Assembly: GCA_964617645.1 (NCBI GenBank)
Contig: CAZTYE010000003.1
Coordinates: 248,001-312,000, forward strand
Direction of reading: 5' to 3'
From: JADJGC01 sp964617645
GTDB lineage: Bacteria; Zixibacteria; MSB-5A5; CAIYYT01
Length of the DNA stretch: 64,000 nucleotides
The position numbers and the translations under genes were made by a program. Shown here piece after piece: positions 24,282 to 33,624 of the stretch. Below the pieces are notes generated by a model. That model was not told the origin of the DNA and did no database searches. It worked only from the letters and a program-made list of their open reading frames with translations. Within the stretch, counting starts at the first letter, position 1, and each line of letters begins with the position of its first letter.

Positions 24282-25232
24282 CTACTCCACGGGGATTTGA
24301 TTCTTGTTCTGCGCGAGCCAATTCTCAAACGTGAGCAATTCCGGATTCAGTCGCCGGGCGCCGTCAACGGGGCGATTCCCACAGAAGTCATCATTGAAAT
24401 CGCGTTTGAACTGGAACATGTTTCCCAGATCGTCGGCGCCGGGGAATCCGAATCCGCGATAGACCTCCGGCTCGATGGCGTTGTAGGCGACTGGTTGACC
24501 GTAGAGTTTGCTAAATGCGGCCGCCATCTGCGATCCGGTGAGATGCTCACCCGCCACACCGACCGTCTTCCCGATTAGCTCAGAACCGCGTCTGAGAATT
24601 CCCAAAGCGGATTTACCGATGTCCGCGGCGGCGATGCCCGGTAGCTTCCGGTCGCCCATCGGCAGCGTGATGGCGAGCTTACCATCCGGCGCTTTCTTTG
24701 GAGCCATACCGAAGAAGATGAAGTTCTCCCAATAGAATGAGGTCAAGAGTTTGGTTGTCGGCACTCCGAGAGCTGCGAAGTAACCGTCAGCTTCGCCCTT
24801 GGCATCGAAATGTGGCACCTTGTACTTCCCTTTCAGCGTCGGCATGCGGTTATCGCTGAGCGGCATCCAGCGGCGGGTGTCTTCGAGAGTCGACCAAACC
24901 ACATGCTTCAAGCCAGCGGCCTTGGCGGCTTCCGCCATGTTGCGCGCCTGTTGCATCTCTCGCTCGGGAGAAAAATGTTCCCAGAAAAACGTCACGCAAT
25001 ACGCGCCATAAGCGCCCTTGAATGCGTTGGCGACGGATTCGAGGTTATCGACATCGACGGCTACAACTTCGGCGCCGAGATGCGCAAGCTCCTTGGCCTT
25101 GTCAGATTTGGTATTGCGGGTCAATGCCCGAACACTCCACTCCCCGGACTTGTCGTTCAATATAGCCCGCACCAGACCTCCCCCCTGTGCACCGGTTGCG
25201 CCAACGACAGCGATGATCTTCTCAGCAGCCAT
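24282..25232 (-). CDS. NmrA-like NAD(P)-binding protein
   Basis: 316 residues from the ATG at 25232 with AGGAGG upstream. A Rossmann fold starts IIAVVGATGAQGGGLVRAIL, with glycine motif GATGAQGG, and the atypical short-chain dehydrogenase layout continues with NmrA-like segments (HVVWSTLEDTRRW, LTSFYWENFIFFGMAPKK). It lacks an obvious YxxxK active site. In eukaryotes NmrA/HSCARG senses the NADP(H) state; in bacteria members can be redox sensors or quinone or sugar reductases. Monocistronic. Confidence 0.85.
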   Translation of the reverse strand: MAAEKIIAVVGATGAQGGGLVRAILNDKSGEWSVRALTRNTKSDKAKELAHLGAEVVAVDVDNLESVANAFKGAYGAYCVTFFWEHFSPEREMQQARNMAEAAKAAGLKHVVWSTLEDTRRWMPLSDNRMPTLKGKYKVPHFDAKGEADGYFAALGVPTTKLLTSFYWENFIFFGMAPKKAPDGKLAITLPMGDRKLPGIAAADIGKSALGILRRGSELIGKTVGVAGEHLTGSQMAAAFSKLYGQPVAYNAIEPEVYRGFGFPGADDLGNMFQFKRDFNDDFCGNRPVDGARRLNPELLTFENWLAQNKNQIPVE

Positions 25233-25479
25233 CAATTCCTCCTGGACTTATATGGTAAATATTCTTCTGAATCGGCCCACTCCACCAAGAACCAATTCGA
25301 TGCCTAACGAGTTCCGACCAAGCATCAAAACGCCGGCCCAAAACTCGTTACTCGGGGTACTCGGCGCGCAAGGCCTTGTGAAAAATATCACTTGGCATTC
25401 GCCGGAGAATTTGATTATCTATGCGGTGCATTTTGAAGTCATTATGGCGAGATGAAATGAACTCCTGCAGGAAAATAAC

Positions 25480-26727
25480 ATGGTAAAGGTTAAACCGTTT
25501 CGGGGGCTTCGTCCAAAAGCCGATCTTGTCGAACGTGTGGCCTCACCTCCTTATGATGTTCTCTCGTCGGATGAAGCACGGCAGATGGCGGCTGGGAATG
25601 AGCTGTCATTTCTTAATGTCACGAAACCGGAAATCACCTTCGCGGCGAATGCGCCGACATCCGGCAGCCAGCTCTATGATCGCGCGCGCGACAACCTCAA
25701 GGCGCTGATCGAACGCGGCGCGATGGCGCACGACCCAAGCGAGTGCGTTTACGTCTATCGCCTGAACTGGCGTGACGTCGACCAGACCGGATACATGATT
25801 CTCTCCTCGTGCGCCGACTACATCAACGGGAGTGTGAAGCGACATGAGTTTACGCGACCGGACAAAGAAGCCGACCGCACCGCGCTGAACGATATCACCA
25901 ACGCCCAGACCGGGCCGGTGTTCCTGTTCTACCACTCCGAACCGCTTCTGGACGAAGTGCTTGACCAAACTAAGAAGCAGCAATCGGTATACGATTTCGT
26001 GGCGGCGGATGTGCGGCATCGGTTCTGGGTGATCAGCGACCATTCGAAGATCGCCGAAGTGGTCAAGCGGTTCGCCGGAATTGACAACACTTACATCGCC
26101 GATGGCCATCATCGCTGTGCCGCAGCCGCGAATGTGTTCAAGCAGCGATCCAGCGAGCATGCGCATCACACCGGCGAGGAGCCCTGCGCCTTTTTCCTTT
26201 CGGTGATTTTTCCCGAACACGAACTCAAGATTCTGCCGTACAATCGCGTCGTGACCGACCTCAACGGCAATGAGCCGTCACAGTTTTTGAACTTAGCGAG
26301 AAACCGATTCGAGGTCACGGCGCTGCCGGCCGGCAAGACGGTAGAGCCGGAAGTCGACAAAGTGATTGGAATGTACCTTGACGGCAAATGGTACAAGCTT
26401 GCGCCCCAGCAGAACAGCTATAACAAGTTCGATCCGATCGAGTCGCTCGATGTCAGCATTCTCCAAAAAAACCTACTCGAACCGGTGTTGGGTATCAGCA
26501 AGCCGCGCACCGATAAGCGCATCGACTTCGTCGGCGGAATTCGCGGGACCGGCGAATTGATCAGGTTGGTCGATTCGGGCAAGTTTAAAGTGGCGTTTGT
26601 GATTCCGCCGGTGAGCCTGCGCGCGTTGCGCGCAGTGGCCGATTCGGGCGGTGTAATGCCGCCAAAGTCGACGTGGTTTGAACCGAAGTTGCGCGATGGA
26701 ATCGCCGTGTACACACTCTTCTCATAG
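25480..26727 (+). CDS. DUF1015 family protein, first gene of a serine-synthesis cluster
   Basis: 415 residues from ATG at 25480 with AGGA 7 nt upstream. The family begins VKPFRGLRP ... VASPPYDVLSSDEAR and carries the conserved IADGHHRCAAAANVF motif at about residues 206-220. The DGHHR signature recalls the ParB/sulfiredoxin-like fold of serine kinases such as SerK and SbnI. The next two genes encode phosphoglycerate dehydrogenase and phosphoserine aminotransferase, so a role in phosphoserine or serine metabolism is likely. The exact reaction is inference. Confidence 0.88.
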   Translation: MVKVKPFRGLRPKADLVERVASPPYDVLSSDEARQMAAGNELSFLNVTKPEITFAANAPTSGSQLYDRARDNLKALIERGAMAHDPSECVYVYRLNWRDVDQTGYMILSSCADYINGSVKRHEFTRPDKEADRTALNDITNAQTGPVFLFYHSEPLLDEVLDQTKKQQSVYDFVAADVRHRFWVISDHSKIAEVVKRFAGIDNTYIADGHHRCAAAANVFKQRSSEHAHHTGEEPCAFFLSVIFPEHELKILPYNRVVTDLNGNEPSQFLNLARNRFEVTALPAGKTVEPEVDKVIGMYLDGKWYKLAPQQNSYNKFDPIESLDVSILQKNLLEPVLGISKPRTDKRIDFVGGIRGTGELIRLVDSGKFKVAFVIPPVSLRALRAVADSGGVMPPKSTWFEPKLRDGIAVYTLFS

Positions 26728-26756
26728 AGTTGACCTTTTACCAAAGGATAAACGTA

Positions 26757-27647
26757 ATGAAGATTTTGATCTGTGACGCCTTCGATCCGTCCCTGCCGGA
26801 TTTGCTGAAGAAGCACGGCGAAGTTACATCCGACATGAACGAACTACCGAACGCTACCGTGGCGCTCGTGCGTTCGAAAACCAAAGGCGACCGCGAGTTC
26901 ATCGACAAGGGAAAATCTCTCCGGATGATTATTCGCGGCGGTGTCGGTGTGGACAACATTGATGTCAAGTACGCCCGCGAAAAGAACATCGATGTCCGCA
27001 ACACGGCGGAGGCCTCAAGTATCGCCGTCGCCGAACTGGCGTTCGCGATGATGATCGCCGTGCCCAATCGCCTGGTCGAAGCCGACGCTTCGATGAAAGT
27101 CGGCAAGTGGATGAAAAAGGAACTGAAACGCACCGAACTGTATGGCAAGACGCTCGGCATTATTGGCTGCGGCCGCATTGGCACCGAACTCGCCAAACGC
27201 GCGGCAGCTTTTGGCATGATGGTGATCGGTTATGATCCGACTGTCGACGTATCGGATTACATTCACATTCAGCCGACGCTCGAGGCGATGTTGCCGATCA
27301 GCGATTATATCTCGATTCACACGCCGTTGACCGACCGCACGCGCGGATTCATCAACAAGGAGACGATCGCCAAGATGCGAACCGGCGTTGTGATTATCAA
27401 CACCGGTCGCGGCAAGTGCGTGGTCGAGGCGGATGTGGTCGAAGCGCTCAAGTCGGGCAAGATCGGCTACTATGCGAACGATGTTTGGTACTCCGATCCG
27501 CCGGAATCGACGCCGCTGGTCGGCGCGCCAAATGTCCTGCTGGCGCCCCACATCGGGGCATCAACAAGCGAAAACCTTCTGCGTATCGGCAAAGCGGTCG
27601 ACCGGATTTTGACCAAGTCGATTGACGCCGGATTCTTCGGCAAATAG
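26757..27647 (+). CDS. serA: D-3-phosphoglycerate dehydrogenase (short form without ACT domain)
   Basis: 296 residues from ATG at 26757 with AAAGGA upstream. A D-2-hydroxyacid dehydrogenase with RGGVGVDNIDV, the NAD motif GIIGCGRIGTELAKR, INTGRGKCVVE and catalytic His in APHIGAST. It lacks the regulatory ASB and ACT domains of longer SerA, so it is probably not feedback-inhibited by serine through ACT. It lies 15 nt before serC. Function as SerA is inferred strongly from this neighbour. Confidence 0.9.
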   Translation: MKILICDAFDPSLPDLLKKHGEVTSDMNELPNATVALVRSKTKGDREFIDKGKSLRMIIRGGVGVDNIDVKYAREKNIDVRNTAEASSIAVAELAFAMMIAVPNRLVEADASMKVGKWMKKELKRTELYGKTLGIIGCGRIGTELAKRAAAFGMMVIGYDPTVDVSDYIHIQPTLEAMLPISDYISIHTPLTDRTRGFINKETIAKMRTGVVIINTGRGKCVVEADVVEALKSGKIGYYANDVWYSDPPESTPLVGAPNVLLAPHIGASTSENLLRIGKAVDRILTKSIDAGFFGK

Positions 27648-27662
27648 GAAAGGTTGAGTTCA

Positions 27663-28745
27663 ATGAAACGCGTTTACAATTTCAATCCTGGTCCGGCGGC
27701 GTTGCCGATCGAAGCGCTCAAAACAGCGCAGGAAGAGATGCTCGACTACAAGGGTACCGGTATGTCGATGCTCGAGATCAGTCACCGGTCCAAGGATTTT
27801 GAAGCGGTACTCGAAGAGTGCAAGAATCTGATCAAGAAGCATCTGCAGATTCCCGATGGTTATCACATCATCTTCATGGGCGGCGGCGCTTCGCTGCAGT
27901 TCGCCATGATCCCGATGAATTTCTTGTCGCAAGGCCAGTCGGCGGACTATGTCGTCACCGGCTCGTGGGCCCAGAAGGCGGCGTCAGAAGCCAAGTTGTT
28001 CGGCAAGGTCAATGTCGCGGTGAGTTCGGAAGAAGCGCAGTTCACTTACATTCCCAAGCCGGATCAGATCAAACTCGATCCGTCGGCGCAGTACGTGCAT
28101 ATCACTTCGAATAACACGATCTTCGGCACACAGTGGAGCTATTTTCCGGAAACGGGGAGTCTACCGCTGATCGTCGACATGTCGTCGGATATCATGTCGC
28201 GGCGGTTTGACGCTTCCAAGATGGCGTTTATCTATGCCGGCGCGCAGAAGAACTTGGGACCGGCCGGTGTGACGCTGCTGATTATCAAAGACGAATTCCT
28301 GCAGAAGCAGAAGTCGGGATTGCCGAAGATTCTCAGCTATACGACTTACACCAAAGAGAACTCGCTCTACAACACGCCGCCGGTGTATTCGATTTACATC
28401 ACGATGCTGACGATGCGCTGGATTGATTCGATCGGCGGATTGGCGGAAGTCGAAAAGCGCAACCGCAAAAAATACGATTTGATCTATGGTCTAATTGACG
28501 GCTCCGGCGGCTATTACCGCGGCACGGTCCGCGCCGACAGCCGTTCGTGGATGAATGTTACGTTACGCTTGAAGAGCGAGGAACTGGAGAACAAGTTCAT
28601 CACGGACGCCAAAGCGAACGGATTTATCGGCCTCAAAGGCCATCGCTCGGTCGGCGGCGTGCGCGTGTCGGCGTACAATGCCGTTCCGGTGGAAGCGATC
28701 GAGAAGCTCTGCGAGTTTATGAAGGATTTTGCGAAGAAGAACTAA
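27663..28745 (+). CDS. serC: Phosphoserine aminotransferase
   Basis: 360 residues from ATG at 27663 with AGGAAAGG upstream. Starts KRVYNFNPGPAALP, the SerC signature. The PLP-binding Lys is in IYAGAQKNLGPAGVTLL and the C-terminus ends with HRSVGGVRVSAYNAVP. It transaminates 3-phosphohydroxypyruvate to phosphoserine using glutamate, which gdhA in this window could supply. It also serves pyridoxine synthesis in some bacteria. Followed by a hairpin with a T-rich tail. Confidence 0.97.
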   Translation: MKRVYNFNPGPAALPIEALKTAQEEMLDYKGTGMSMLEISHRSKDFEAVLEECKNLIKKHLQIPDGYHIIFMGGGASLQFAMIPMNFLSQGQSADYVVTGSWAQKAASEAKLFGKVNVAVSSEEAQFTYIPKPDQIKLDPSAQYVHITSNNTIFGTQWSYFPETGSLPLIVDMSSDIMSRRFDASKMAFIYAGAQKNLGPAGVTLLIIKDEFLQKQKSGLPKILSYTTYTKENSLYNTPPVYSIYITMLTMRWIDSIGGLAEVEKRNRKKYDLIYGLIDGSGGYYRGTVRADSRSWMNVTLRLKSEELENKFITDAKANGFIGLKGHRSVGGVRVSAYNAVPVEAIEKLCEFMKDFAKKN

Positions 28746-28763
28746 CGTCGCGTTTGACTCATC

Positions 28764-28804
28764 ACAGCGGTCGGGAAGCGATTCTCGGCCGCTGTTCTTG
28801 TTTG
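28764..28804 (+). terminator. Terminator of DUF1015-serA-serC
   Basis: ACAGCGGTCG pairs with CGGCCGCTGT (one G-U pair) around a 12-nt loop, followed by TTCTTGTTT. It starts 18 nt after the serC stop. Confidence 0.75.
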
Positions 28805-28881
28805 GTCGATTCCATTCGTTCGAATTGATATTGCTAAAATGCTACATTATGTCTATCTTCCTTCGTAAATCGGAGGCGCAC

Positions 28882-30132
28882 ATGACATGTAATGCCAAAA
28901 TCTGGTCAGCGATCTTGCTCGCTGCTTTGATGGCCGGATGTTCCGAACGATCCGTCCAGCACAAGCAGCCCGACCCGGATCCCCCATCACTGAGGGAAGC
29001 CGAAACCAAGCTCATATCTGCGACTAACACGTTCTGTTGGAACTTGCTTCGCGAAGTTGTTAAGGAAGAAGCCGCTAATGCCAACGCGAATGTCTTTATC
29101 TCGCCATTGAGCGCGTCGATGGCGCTGGGGATGACACTCAACGGCGCGCGTTTCGAAACCGAAGAAGCGATGAAAACAGCGTTGGGATTTTCTGAGTTGT
29201 CGCGCGAAGAGATCAATGCCGTCTATCGGCAAATGCTTGAACGATTTGCCGAACAAGATCAGGATGTCACCTTTCAAGTGAGCAACGCAATCTGGCATGA
29301 CGACGATATTGTCATCCGCGACGATTTTATCAGCGTCAATCAGCAGTACTTCGATGCCACTATCCGCGCGCTTGATTTTTCGTCATCCGAGGCTCCGGAA
29401 ATCATCAACGGCTGGTGCCGCGAAAGGACGCATGGGAAGATTGAAAAGATAGTCGAGAAAATTTCACCGAACACGGTGATGTTCTTGATGAATGCCCTGT
29501 ATTTCAAGGGGTCTTGGACTTACCGCTTCGATACCGCCGAGACCCGGCCCGGAACATTTCGCTGCGGCGATGGAAGTCTTATTGAGTGCGATTTCATGCG
29601 GATGACAACCGAAAGTCTGCGGGTCTTCCGAGGCGACGGCGTGTTGGGTCTGGAGATGCCCTACGGAAACGGTACGTACCGCTTCATGGCCTTGATGCCA
29701 CAGAACCACGATGCTTCCACGGATGTGTTGCTGGACCGTATGACACCGGCGAATTGGGAACTGTGGCGCAGCCGGCTGGCTTACTCCGACGAAGAAATCG
29801 GTCTGCCGAAATTTAAGTTCACGTATGAGATAACTCTTAGTGATGTCTTGAAGAGAATGGGCATGTCGGTGGCCTTCAGTGATTACGCTGATTTTCGAGG
29901 CATCTCGGAGCTTCCCTTAGCTATAAGCGAAGTCAAGCAGAAGACTTTCGTCCAAGTTGATGAAATGGGCACTGAGGCTGCGGCGGTCACTTTGGTTGAT
30001 ATACACTTCACTTGTTGCGGACCAGATTTCCGGTTTTCACGCCCATTCGTCGTCGTTATCTACGAAGAACAATCGGGCGCCGTGCTCTTCACAGGCGTGA
30101 TCTCCAAACCGGAGTTTGCGCAGCCCAGTTAG
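28882..30132 (+). CDS. Serpin lipoprotein (serine protease inhibitor)
   Basis: 416 residues from ATG at 28882, chosen for the upstream GGAGG and because the protein then starts with a lipoprotein signal peptide and lipobox LMAGC. The serpin fold is complete: NVFISPLSASMALGMTLNGA, FQVSNAIWHDD, VMFLMNALYFKGSW, and the C-terminal FRFSRPFVVVIYEEQSGAVLF. The reactive-centre loop hinge GTEAAAVTLVD has the small residues of inhibitory serpins. Aligned by length to alpha-1-antitrypsin, P1-P1' would be Thr-Cys (HFT/CCG). It would sit on the cell surface or periplasmic face and trap host or self proteases. Confidence 0.93.
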   Translation: MTCNAKIWSAILLAALMAGCSERSVQHKQPDPDPPSLREAETKLISATNTFCWNLLREVVKEEAANANANVFISPLSASMALGMTLNGARFETEEAMKTALGFSELSREEINAVYRQMLERFAEQDQDVTFQVSNAIWHDDDIVIRDDFISVNQQYFDATIRALDFSSSEAPEIINGWCRERTHGKIEKIVEKISPNTVMFLMNALYFKGSWTYRFDTAETRPGTFRCGDGSLIECDFMRMTTESLRVFRGDGVLGLEMPYGNGTYRFMALMPQNHDASTDVLLDRMTPANWELWRSRLAYSDEEIGLPKFKFTYEITLSDVLKRMGMSVAFSDYADFRGISELPLAISEVKQKTFVQVDEMGTEAAAVTLVDIHFTCCGPDFRFSRPFVVVIYEEQSGAVLFTGVISKPEFAQPS

Positions 30133-30164
30133 GCCCCTACGGCACTTCTTCGCTTCAAAAACAA

Positions 30165-30194
30165 GCGCCGCCGGGATTCACTTCCCAGCGGCGC
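30165..30194 (-). terminator. Terminator of prs-rplY
   Basis: On the minus strand GCGCCGC/GCGGCGC with inner GGG/CCC forms a hairpin, followed directly by TTGTTTTT. It lies about 50 nt after the rplY stop. A second stem (CGCTGAG, loop ATT, CTCAGCG, 30214-30230) lies between it and the gene. Confidence 0.8.
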
Positions 30195-30245
30195 ATAATG
30201 CGATAGGCGGGCACGCTGAGATTCTCAGCGCTCGCCAGCCGATGA

Positions 30246-30935
30246 TTACTTTTTGTCTTTCTCTTTCTCTTCGGCGCGCTCCTGAGCCTTTTTCTCGGAG
30301 ATGACTTCCGGCTCGGTGGCTTCGGTAGCCGCAGCGGCGACTTCGCCTTCGGCGCCTTCACCGGCCGTCGGCAGCTTGGCGACCGTCGGCGGCGCGACCA
30401 AGACAATTGTGCGGTTGCCTTCGGTGATAATCTCTGCCTTGTCCACCTTCAAGTCGCTGACGTGCACGGAGTCGCCGATCTTGAGCGCCGTGACATCAAC
30501 TTCGATGTGGTTCGGGATGTCGGTCGGAAGACATTCGATTTCGATTTCGCGGAGCACGAACTCCTGCACACCGCCGCCGCGCACGCCTTCGGCCGTTCCG
30601 GTGAGGTGAATCGGCACCGGCACGACGATCTTCTTGGTCAGATCGATGCGCTGGAAATCGACATGCACGATGCGATTGGTGACCGGATGATGCTGCACGT
30701 CCTTGAGCAGTACTTTCTCCGGTCGCAGCGTGCCGACCTTGAGATCGATCAGAAGGTTCTCGCTTTCGGCGCTGTTGAGCAGCTTGGCCAGTTCGCGGCT
30801 ATTGACGCCGATCATCTGGGGATCTTTTTTGAGACCATACAATACCGCGGGAATGTCGCCGGCAACACGCATTTTGCGCGTAACGCTCTTGCCGGCGCCA
30901 GTGCGGGCTTTGGCCTCCAGATTCAACTCCTGCAT
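30246..30935 (-). CDS. rplY: Ribosomal protein L25, long Ctc/TL5 form
   Basis: 229 residues, start with GAGGAG upstream. The N-terminal 5S-rRNA-binding domain (LEAKARTGAGKSVTRKMR, IPAVLYG, HHPVTNRIVHVDFQRI) is followed by the TL5 domain (PVPIHLTGTAEGVRGGG, LPTDIPNHIEVDVTALKIGDS) and an acidic then Glu/Lys-rich tail ending in EKEKDKK. It binds 5S rRNA in the large subunit. 17 nt downstream of prs, an arrangement also known in Bacillus (prs-ctc); the usual next gene, pth, is missing here. Confidence 0.95.
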   Translation of the reverse strand: MQELNLEAKARTGAGKSVTRKMRVAGDIPAVLYGLKKDPQMIGVNSRELAKLLNSAESENLLIDLKVGTLRPEKVLLKDVQHHPVTNRIVHVDFQRIDLTKKIVVPVPIHLTGTAEGVRGGGVQEFVLREIEIECLPTDIPNHIEVDVTALKIGDSVHVSDLKVDKAEIITEGNRTIVLVAPPTVAKLPTAGEGAEGEVAAAATEATEPEVISEKKAQERAEEKEKDKK

Positions 30936-30952
30936 GACTTCTCCTCTATCTA

Positions 30953-31888
30953 CTAATCAAATAACTTCGAAACCGATTCTTCGTGCCAGATGCGGCGAAT
31001 CGCTTCGCCGAAAACATCCGCCGTCGAAAGCTGCCGGATCTTGCCCGGCATCTGCGCCAGCTCGCGCTTGATCGTGTCGGTGACCACGAGTTCCGTGATC
31101 GGCGACTTCTCGACCCGTTCGACGGCATTACCGGACAGCACACCGTGAGTGCAACACACATAGATGTCCAAAGCCCCGGCGTCTTTCAACGCCTGAGTGC
31201 CGAGCACGACCGTTCCGGCGGTGTCGACGATATCGTCGCGGATCACGACATTTTTGCCCCGTACGTCGCCGATGATGTTCATCACTTCGGCTTCGTTGGC
31301 CTCCAAGCGGCGCTTATCGATAATCGCCAGCGGACAGTGCAACTCTTTCGCGAACGCGCGCGCCATCTTGATCGAGCCGACATCCGCCGATACTGAAACA
31401 AGATTCTGCACGTTCTTGGCGCGGAAATAATCGAGAAAGATCTTGCTCGCGTACAAGTGGTCGTGCGGGATATCAAAAAATCCCTGCAACTGCGCCGCAT
31501 GCAAGTCCATCGTGATCACCCGGTCCGCGCCGGCTTCGGTGATCAGATTTGCCACAAGCTTTGCCGTGATCGACACGCGCGGCTGGTCTTTACGATCCTG
31601 CCGGGCGTAGCCGTAGTATGGTATCACCGCCGTGATTCGTCTGGCGGAGGCGCGCCGCGCGGCATCGATCATAATCAGAAGCTCCAGCAGGTTTTCGGCC
31701 GGCGGATTCGTCGGCTGGATGATAAACAAATCCGAGCCGCGAATATTCTGATTGATCTGGACCCGCACTTCACCGTCGGAGAAGCGACGCACATCGCATT
31801 CGGTCAGCGGCACTCCCGCGTATCCGGCGATACGTTGCGCCAGCGACGGATGGGAAGTACCGCAGATGATCTTAAGCGCGTTCTGCAT
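30953..31888 (-). CDS. prs: Ribose-phosphate pyrophosphokinase
   Basis: 311 residues from ATG at 31888, preceded by GGAGG; the longer frame upstream lacks support. Prs motifs are GTSHPSLAQRIAGYAG, FSDGEVRVQI, IIQPTNPPAENLLELL, YYGYARQDRKDQPR, DLHAAQLQGFFDIPHDHL and the PRPP-binding loop RDDIVDTAGT. It makes PRPP for nucleotide, His and Trp synthesis. First gene of prs-rplY. Confidence 0.97.
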   Translation of the reverse strand: MQNALKIICGTSHPSLAQRIAGYAGVPLTECDVRRFSDGEVRVQINQNIRGSDLFIIQPTNPPAENLLELLIMIDAARRASARRITAVIPYYGYARQDRKDQPRVSITAKLVANLITEAGADRVITMDLHAAQLQGFFDIPHDHLYASKIFLDYFRAKNVQNLVSVSADVGSIKMARAFAKELHCPLAIIDKRRLEANEAEVMNIIGDVRGKNVVIRDDIVDTAGTVVLGTQALKDAGALDIYVCCTHGVLSGNAVERVEKSPITELVVTDTIKRELAQMPGKIRQLSTADVFGEAIRRIWHEESVSKLFD

Positions 31889-32126
31889 CCCATTCCTCCG
31901 CGAAAAACAGACTTGTAGTATACGCACCCGTACCAGAAAATCAAGAGGAAATGCTCTGTTTCCGGTGGTTTGCACCGTGCCGAGCCAACGAACGCAGTAG
32001 AATTAACTTATTGTAACACAATACGTAAGAGCGACAGGACATCCGTCGGCCTTAGCTCTGCTGTGAATCCGACCGTAGACCGACTGCCTGCTTGCGTCAA
32101 TGAACGCCGAAGCACATGTTTGATTG

Positions 32127-33494
32127 ATGATCGAGTTTGATCGAGTAAGCTTCGCCTTCGATCCGATCCGTCCGGTGTTCCGTGAGTTGTCTCTCACGAT
32201 AGAACGTGGTCAACGCGTGGCGCTGATCGGCAGGAACGGTTCCGGAAAATCGACGCTTCTGCGCTTGGCGGCGGGCCTGCTCAAACCCACAGCCGGTCGT
32301 ATTGCGATCGACAGCGATGATGCTTTCCGAACATTGTTCAGACGCAACTGGCGGCAAAAACTCGGGTTCATATTTCAGAATCCGGAGGACCAAATCGTCG
32401 CCGCGACGGTCGAACAGGAGTTGGCCTTCTCCGGCGAGAATTTCGGTTGGGAACGAGAGCGAATCGCGGCTGCGGTGGCCGATCGCGCGACTCGCTACGA
32501 ATTGACGGATCTTCGCGAACGTGAGTCGCTTTCGTTGTCCGCCGGGGAGAAACAACGCCTGGCGCTCGGCGCGATGACGCTGGTTAATCCGGACATCGTC
32601 CTGCTCGATGAGCCAACATCTTATCTCGACCAACGAGGTCGCGAGCTTCTTGTCCGTGAATTTTTTGCCGAGCGCGGCATAACGGTCGTTGGCGCCACCC
32701 AGTACCTCGAAGAGCTGACGATGTATGATCGGGTGCTCATGCTGCAGGATAACGCGATCGCGTTCGACGGAACGGTCTCCGAGTTCCAGGAGACTCACGT
32801 ATTTCAGGAAATCACAGCGATCAAAGCGAACGCCGCTAATCGACAAGTCCAGGGAGCCGAGCCGATAAGTGCCTTGAGTTGCGTCAACGTTGACTTTGCC
32901 TACGAATCGTTACTGCCGGTTTTCAAGTCGCTCAATCTAACGCTCAATCTCGGCCAGATTACAGCCGTATGCGGCGCATCGGGAAGCGGCAAATCGACGC
33001 TGGCGTTGTTGCTTGCCGGAGTCTTGACGCCGCAAGCCGGGGAGTTGCGGTATCACTTGCCCGAAGGACGCCGAAATTCAGTCGCGCTCGTTCTGCAATT
33101 CCCGGAGCGCAACTTGTTTGCCGACACGGTCGCGGAAGAAATCGCCTACGGGCTGCGAAACGACGCAGTCGCATCTGAGACCATTGCGGTGCGAGCCGAG
33201 TTGGCCCTCGCTCAGGTCGGTCTTGAGCCGTCAGTGTTCCTGACGCGGCATCCGCTGAGTCTTTCGGCAGGAGAGCAGCGGCGAGTCGCCATTGCCGCAA
33301 TGCTGGCGCTCGAGCGTCCGATTCTGATTCTCGATGAAGTCACCGCCGGTCTTGATTGGGATGGCGTCGCGCAGGTACGGCACATGATCAACGATCTGAC
33401 GACGCTCGGCAAAGCGGTAGTCGTGATCAGTCACGACCGAGATTTCGTTGATTCGGTGGCCGACGTGGTCTTCGACTTGTCTTCGGAACCTTAA
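32127..33494 (+). CDS. Energy-coupling factor transporter ATPase with two fused ABC domains
   Basis: 455 residues from ATG at 32127; no strong ribosome site. Two complete ABC modules lie in tandem. The first has Walker A GRNGSGKST, Q-loop QNPEDQI, signature LSAGEKQRLALG and Walker B IVLLDEPTS. The second has GASGSGKST, LQFPERNLF, LSAGEQRRVAIA and ILILDEVTAG. The Q-loop style QNPEDQI/QFPERNLF is typical of CbiO/EcfA ATPases of vitamin and metal ECF importers. The required EcfT membrane protein and substrate-binding S protein are not adjacent. Confidence 0.88.
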   Translation: MIEFDRVSFAFDPIRPVFRELSLTIERGQRVALIGRNGSGKSTLLRLAAGLLKPTAGRIAIDSDDAFRTLFRRNWRQKLGFIFQNPEDQIVAATVEQELAFSGENFGWERERIAAAVADRATRYELTDLRERESLSLSAGEKQRLALGAMTLVNPDIVLLDEPTSYLDQRGRELLVREFFAERGITVVGATQYLEELTMYDRVLMLQDNAIAFDGTVSEFQETHVFQEITAIKANAANRQVQGAEPISALSCVNVDFAYESLLPVFKSLNLTLNLGQITAVCGASGSGKSTLALLLAGVLTPQAGELRYHLPEGRRNSVALVLQFPERNLFADTVAEEIAYGLRNDAVASETIAVRAELALAQVGLEPSVFLTRHPLSLSAGEQRRVAIAAMLALERPILILDEVTAGLDWDGVAQVRHMINDLTTLGKAVVVISHDRDFVDSVADVVFDLSSEP

Positions 33495-33624
33495 CCGTTG
33501 CCGCAAAAGCGTTTGCCGCGCCGATTCGATAATCTAAATTCGCTTTTAGGAAATATCCGCCCGACTCTGCTGTATACTTGATATTGGTCGGGCCAAGCTG
33601 CCCCTCTGTCGATAGGAGCGCTCG

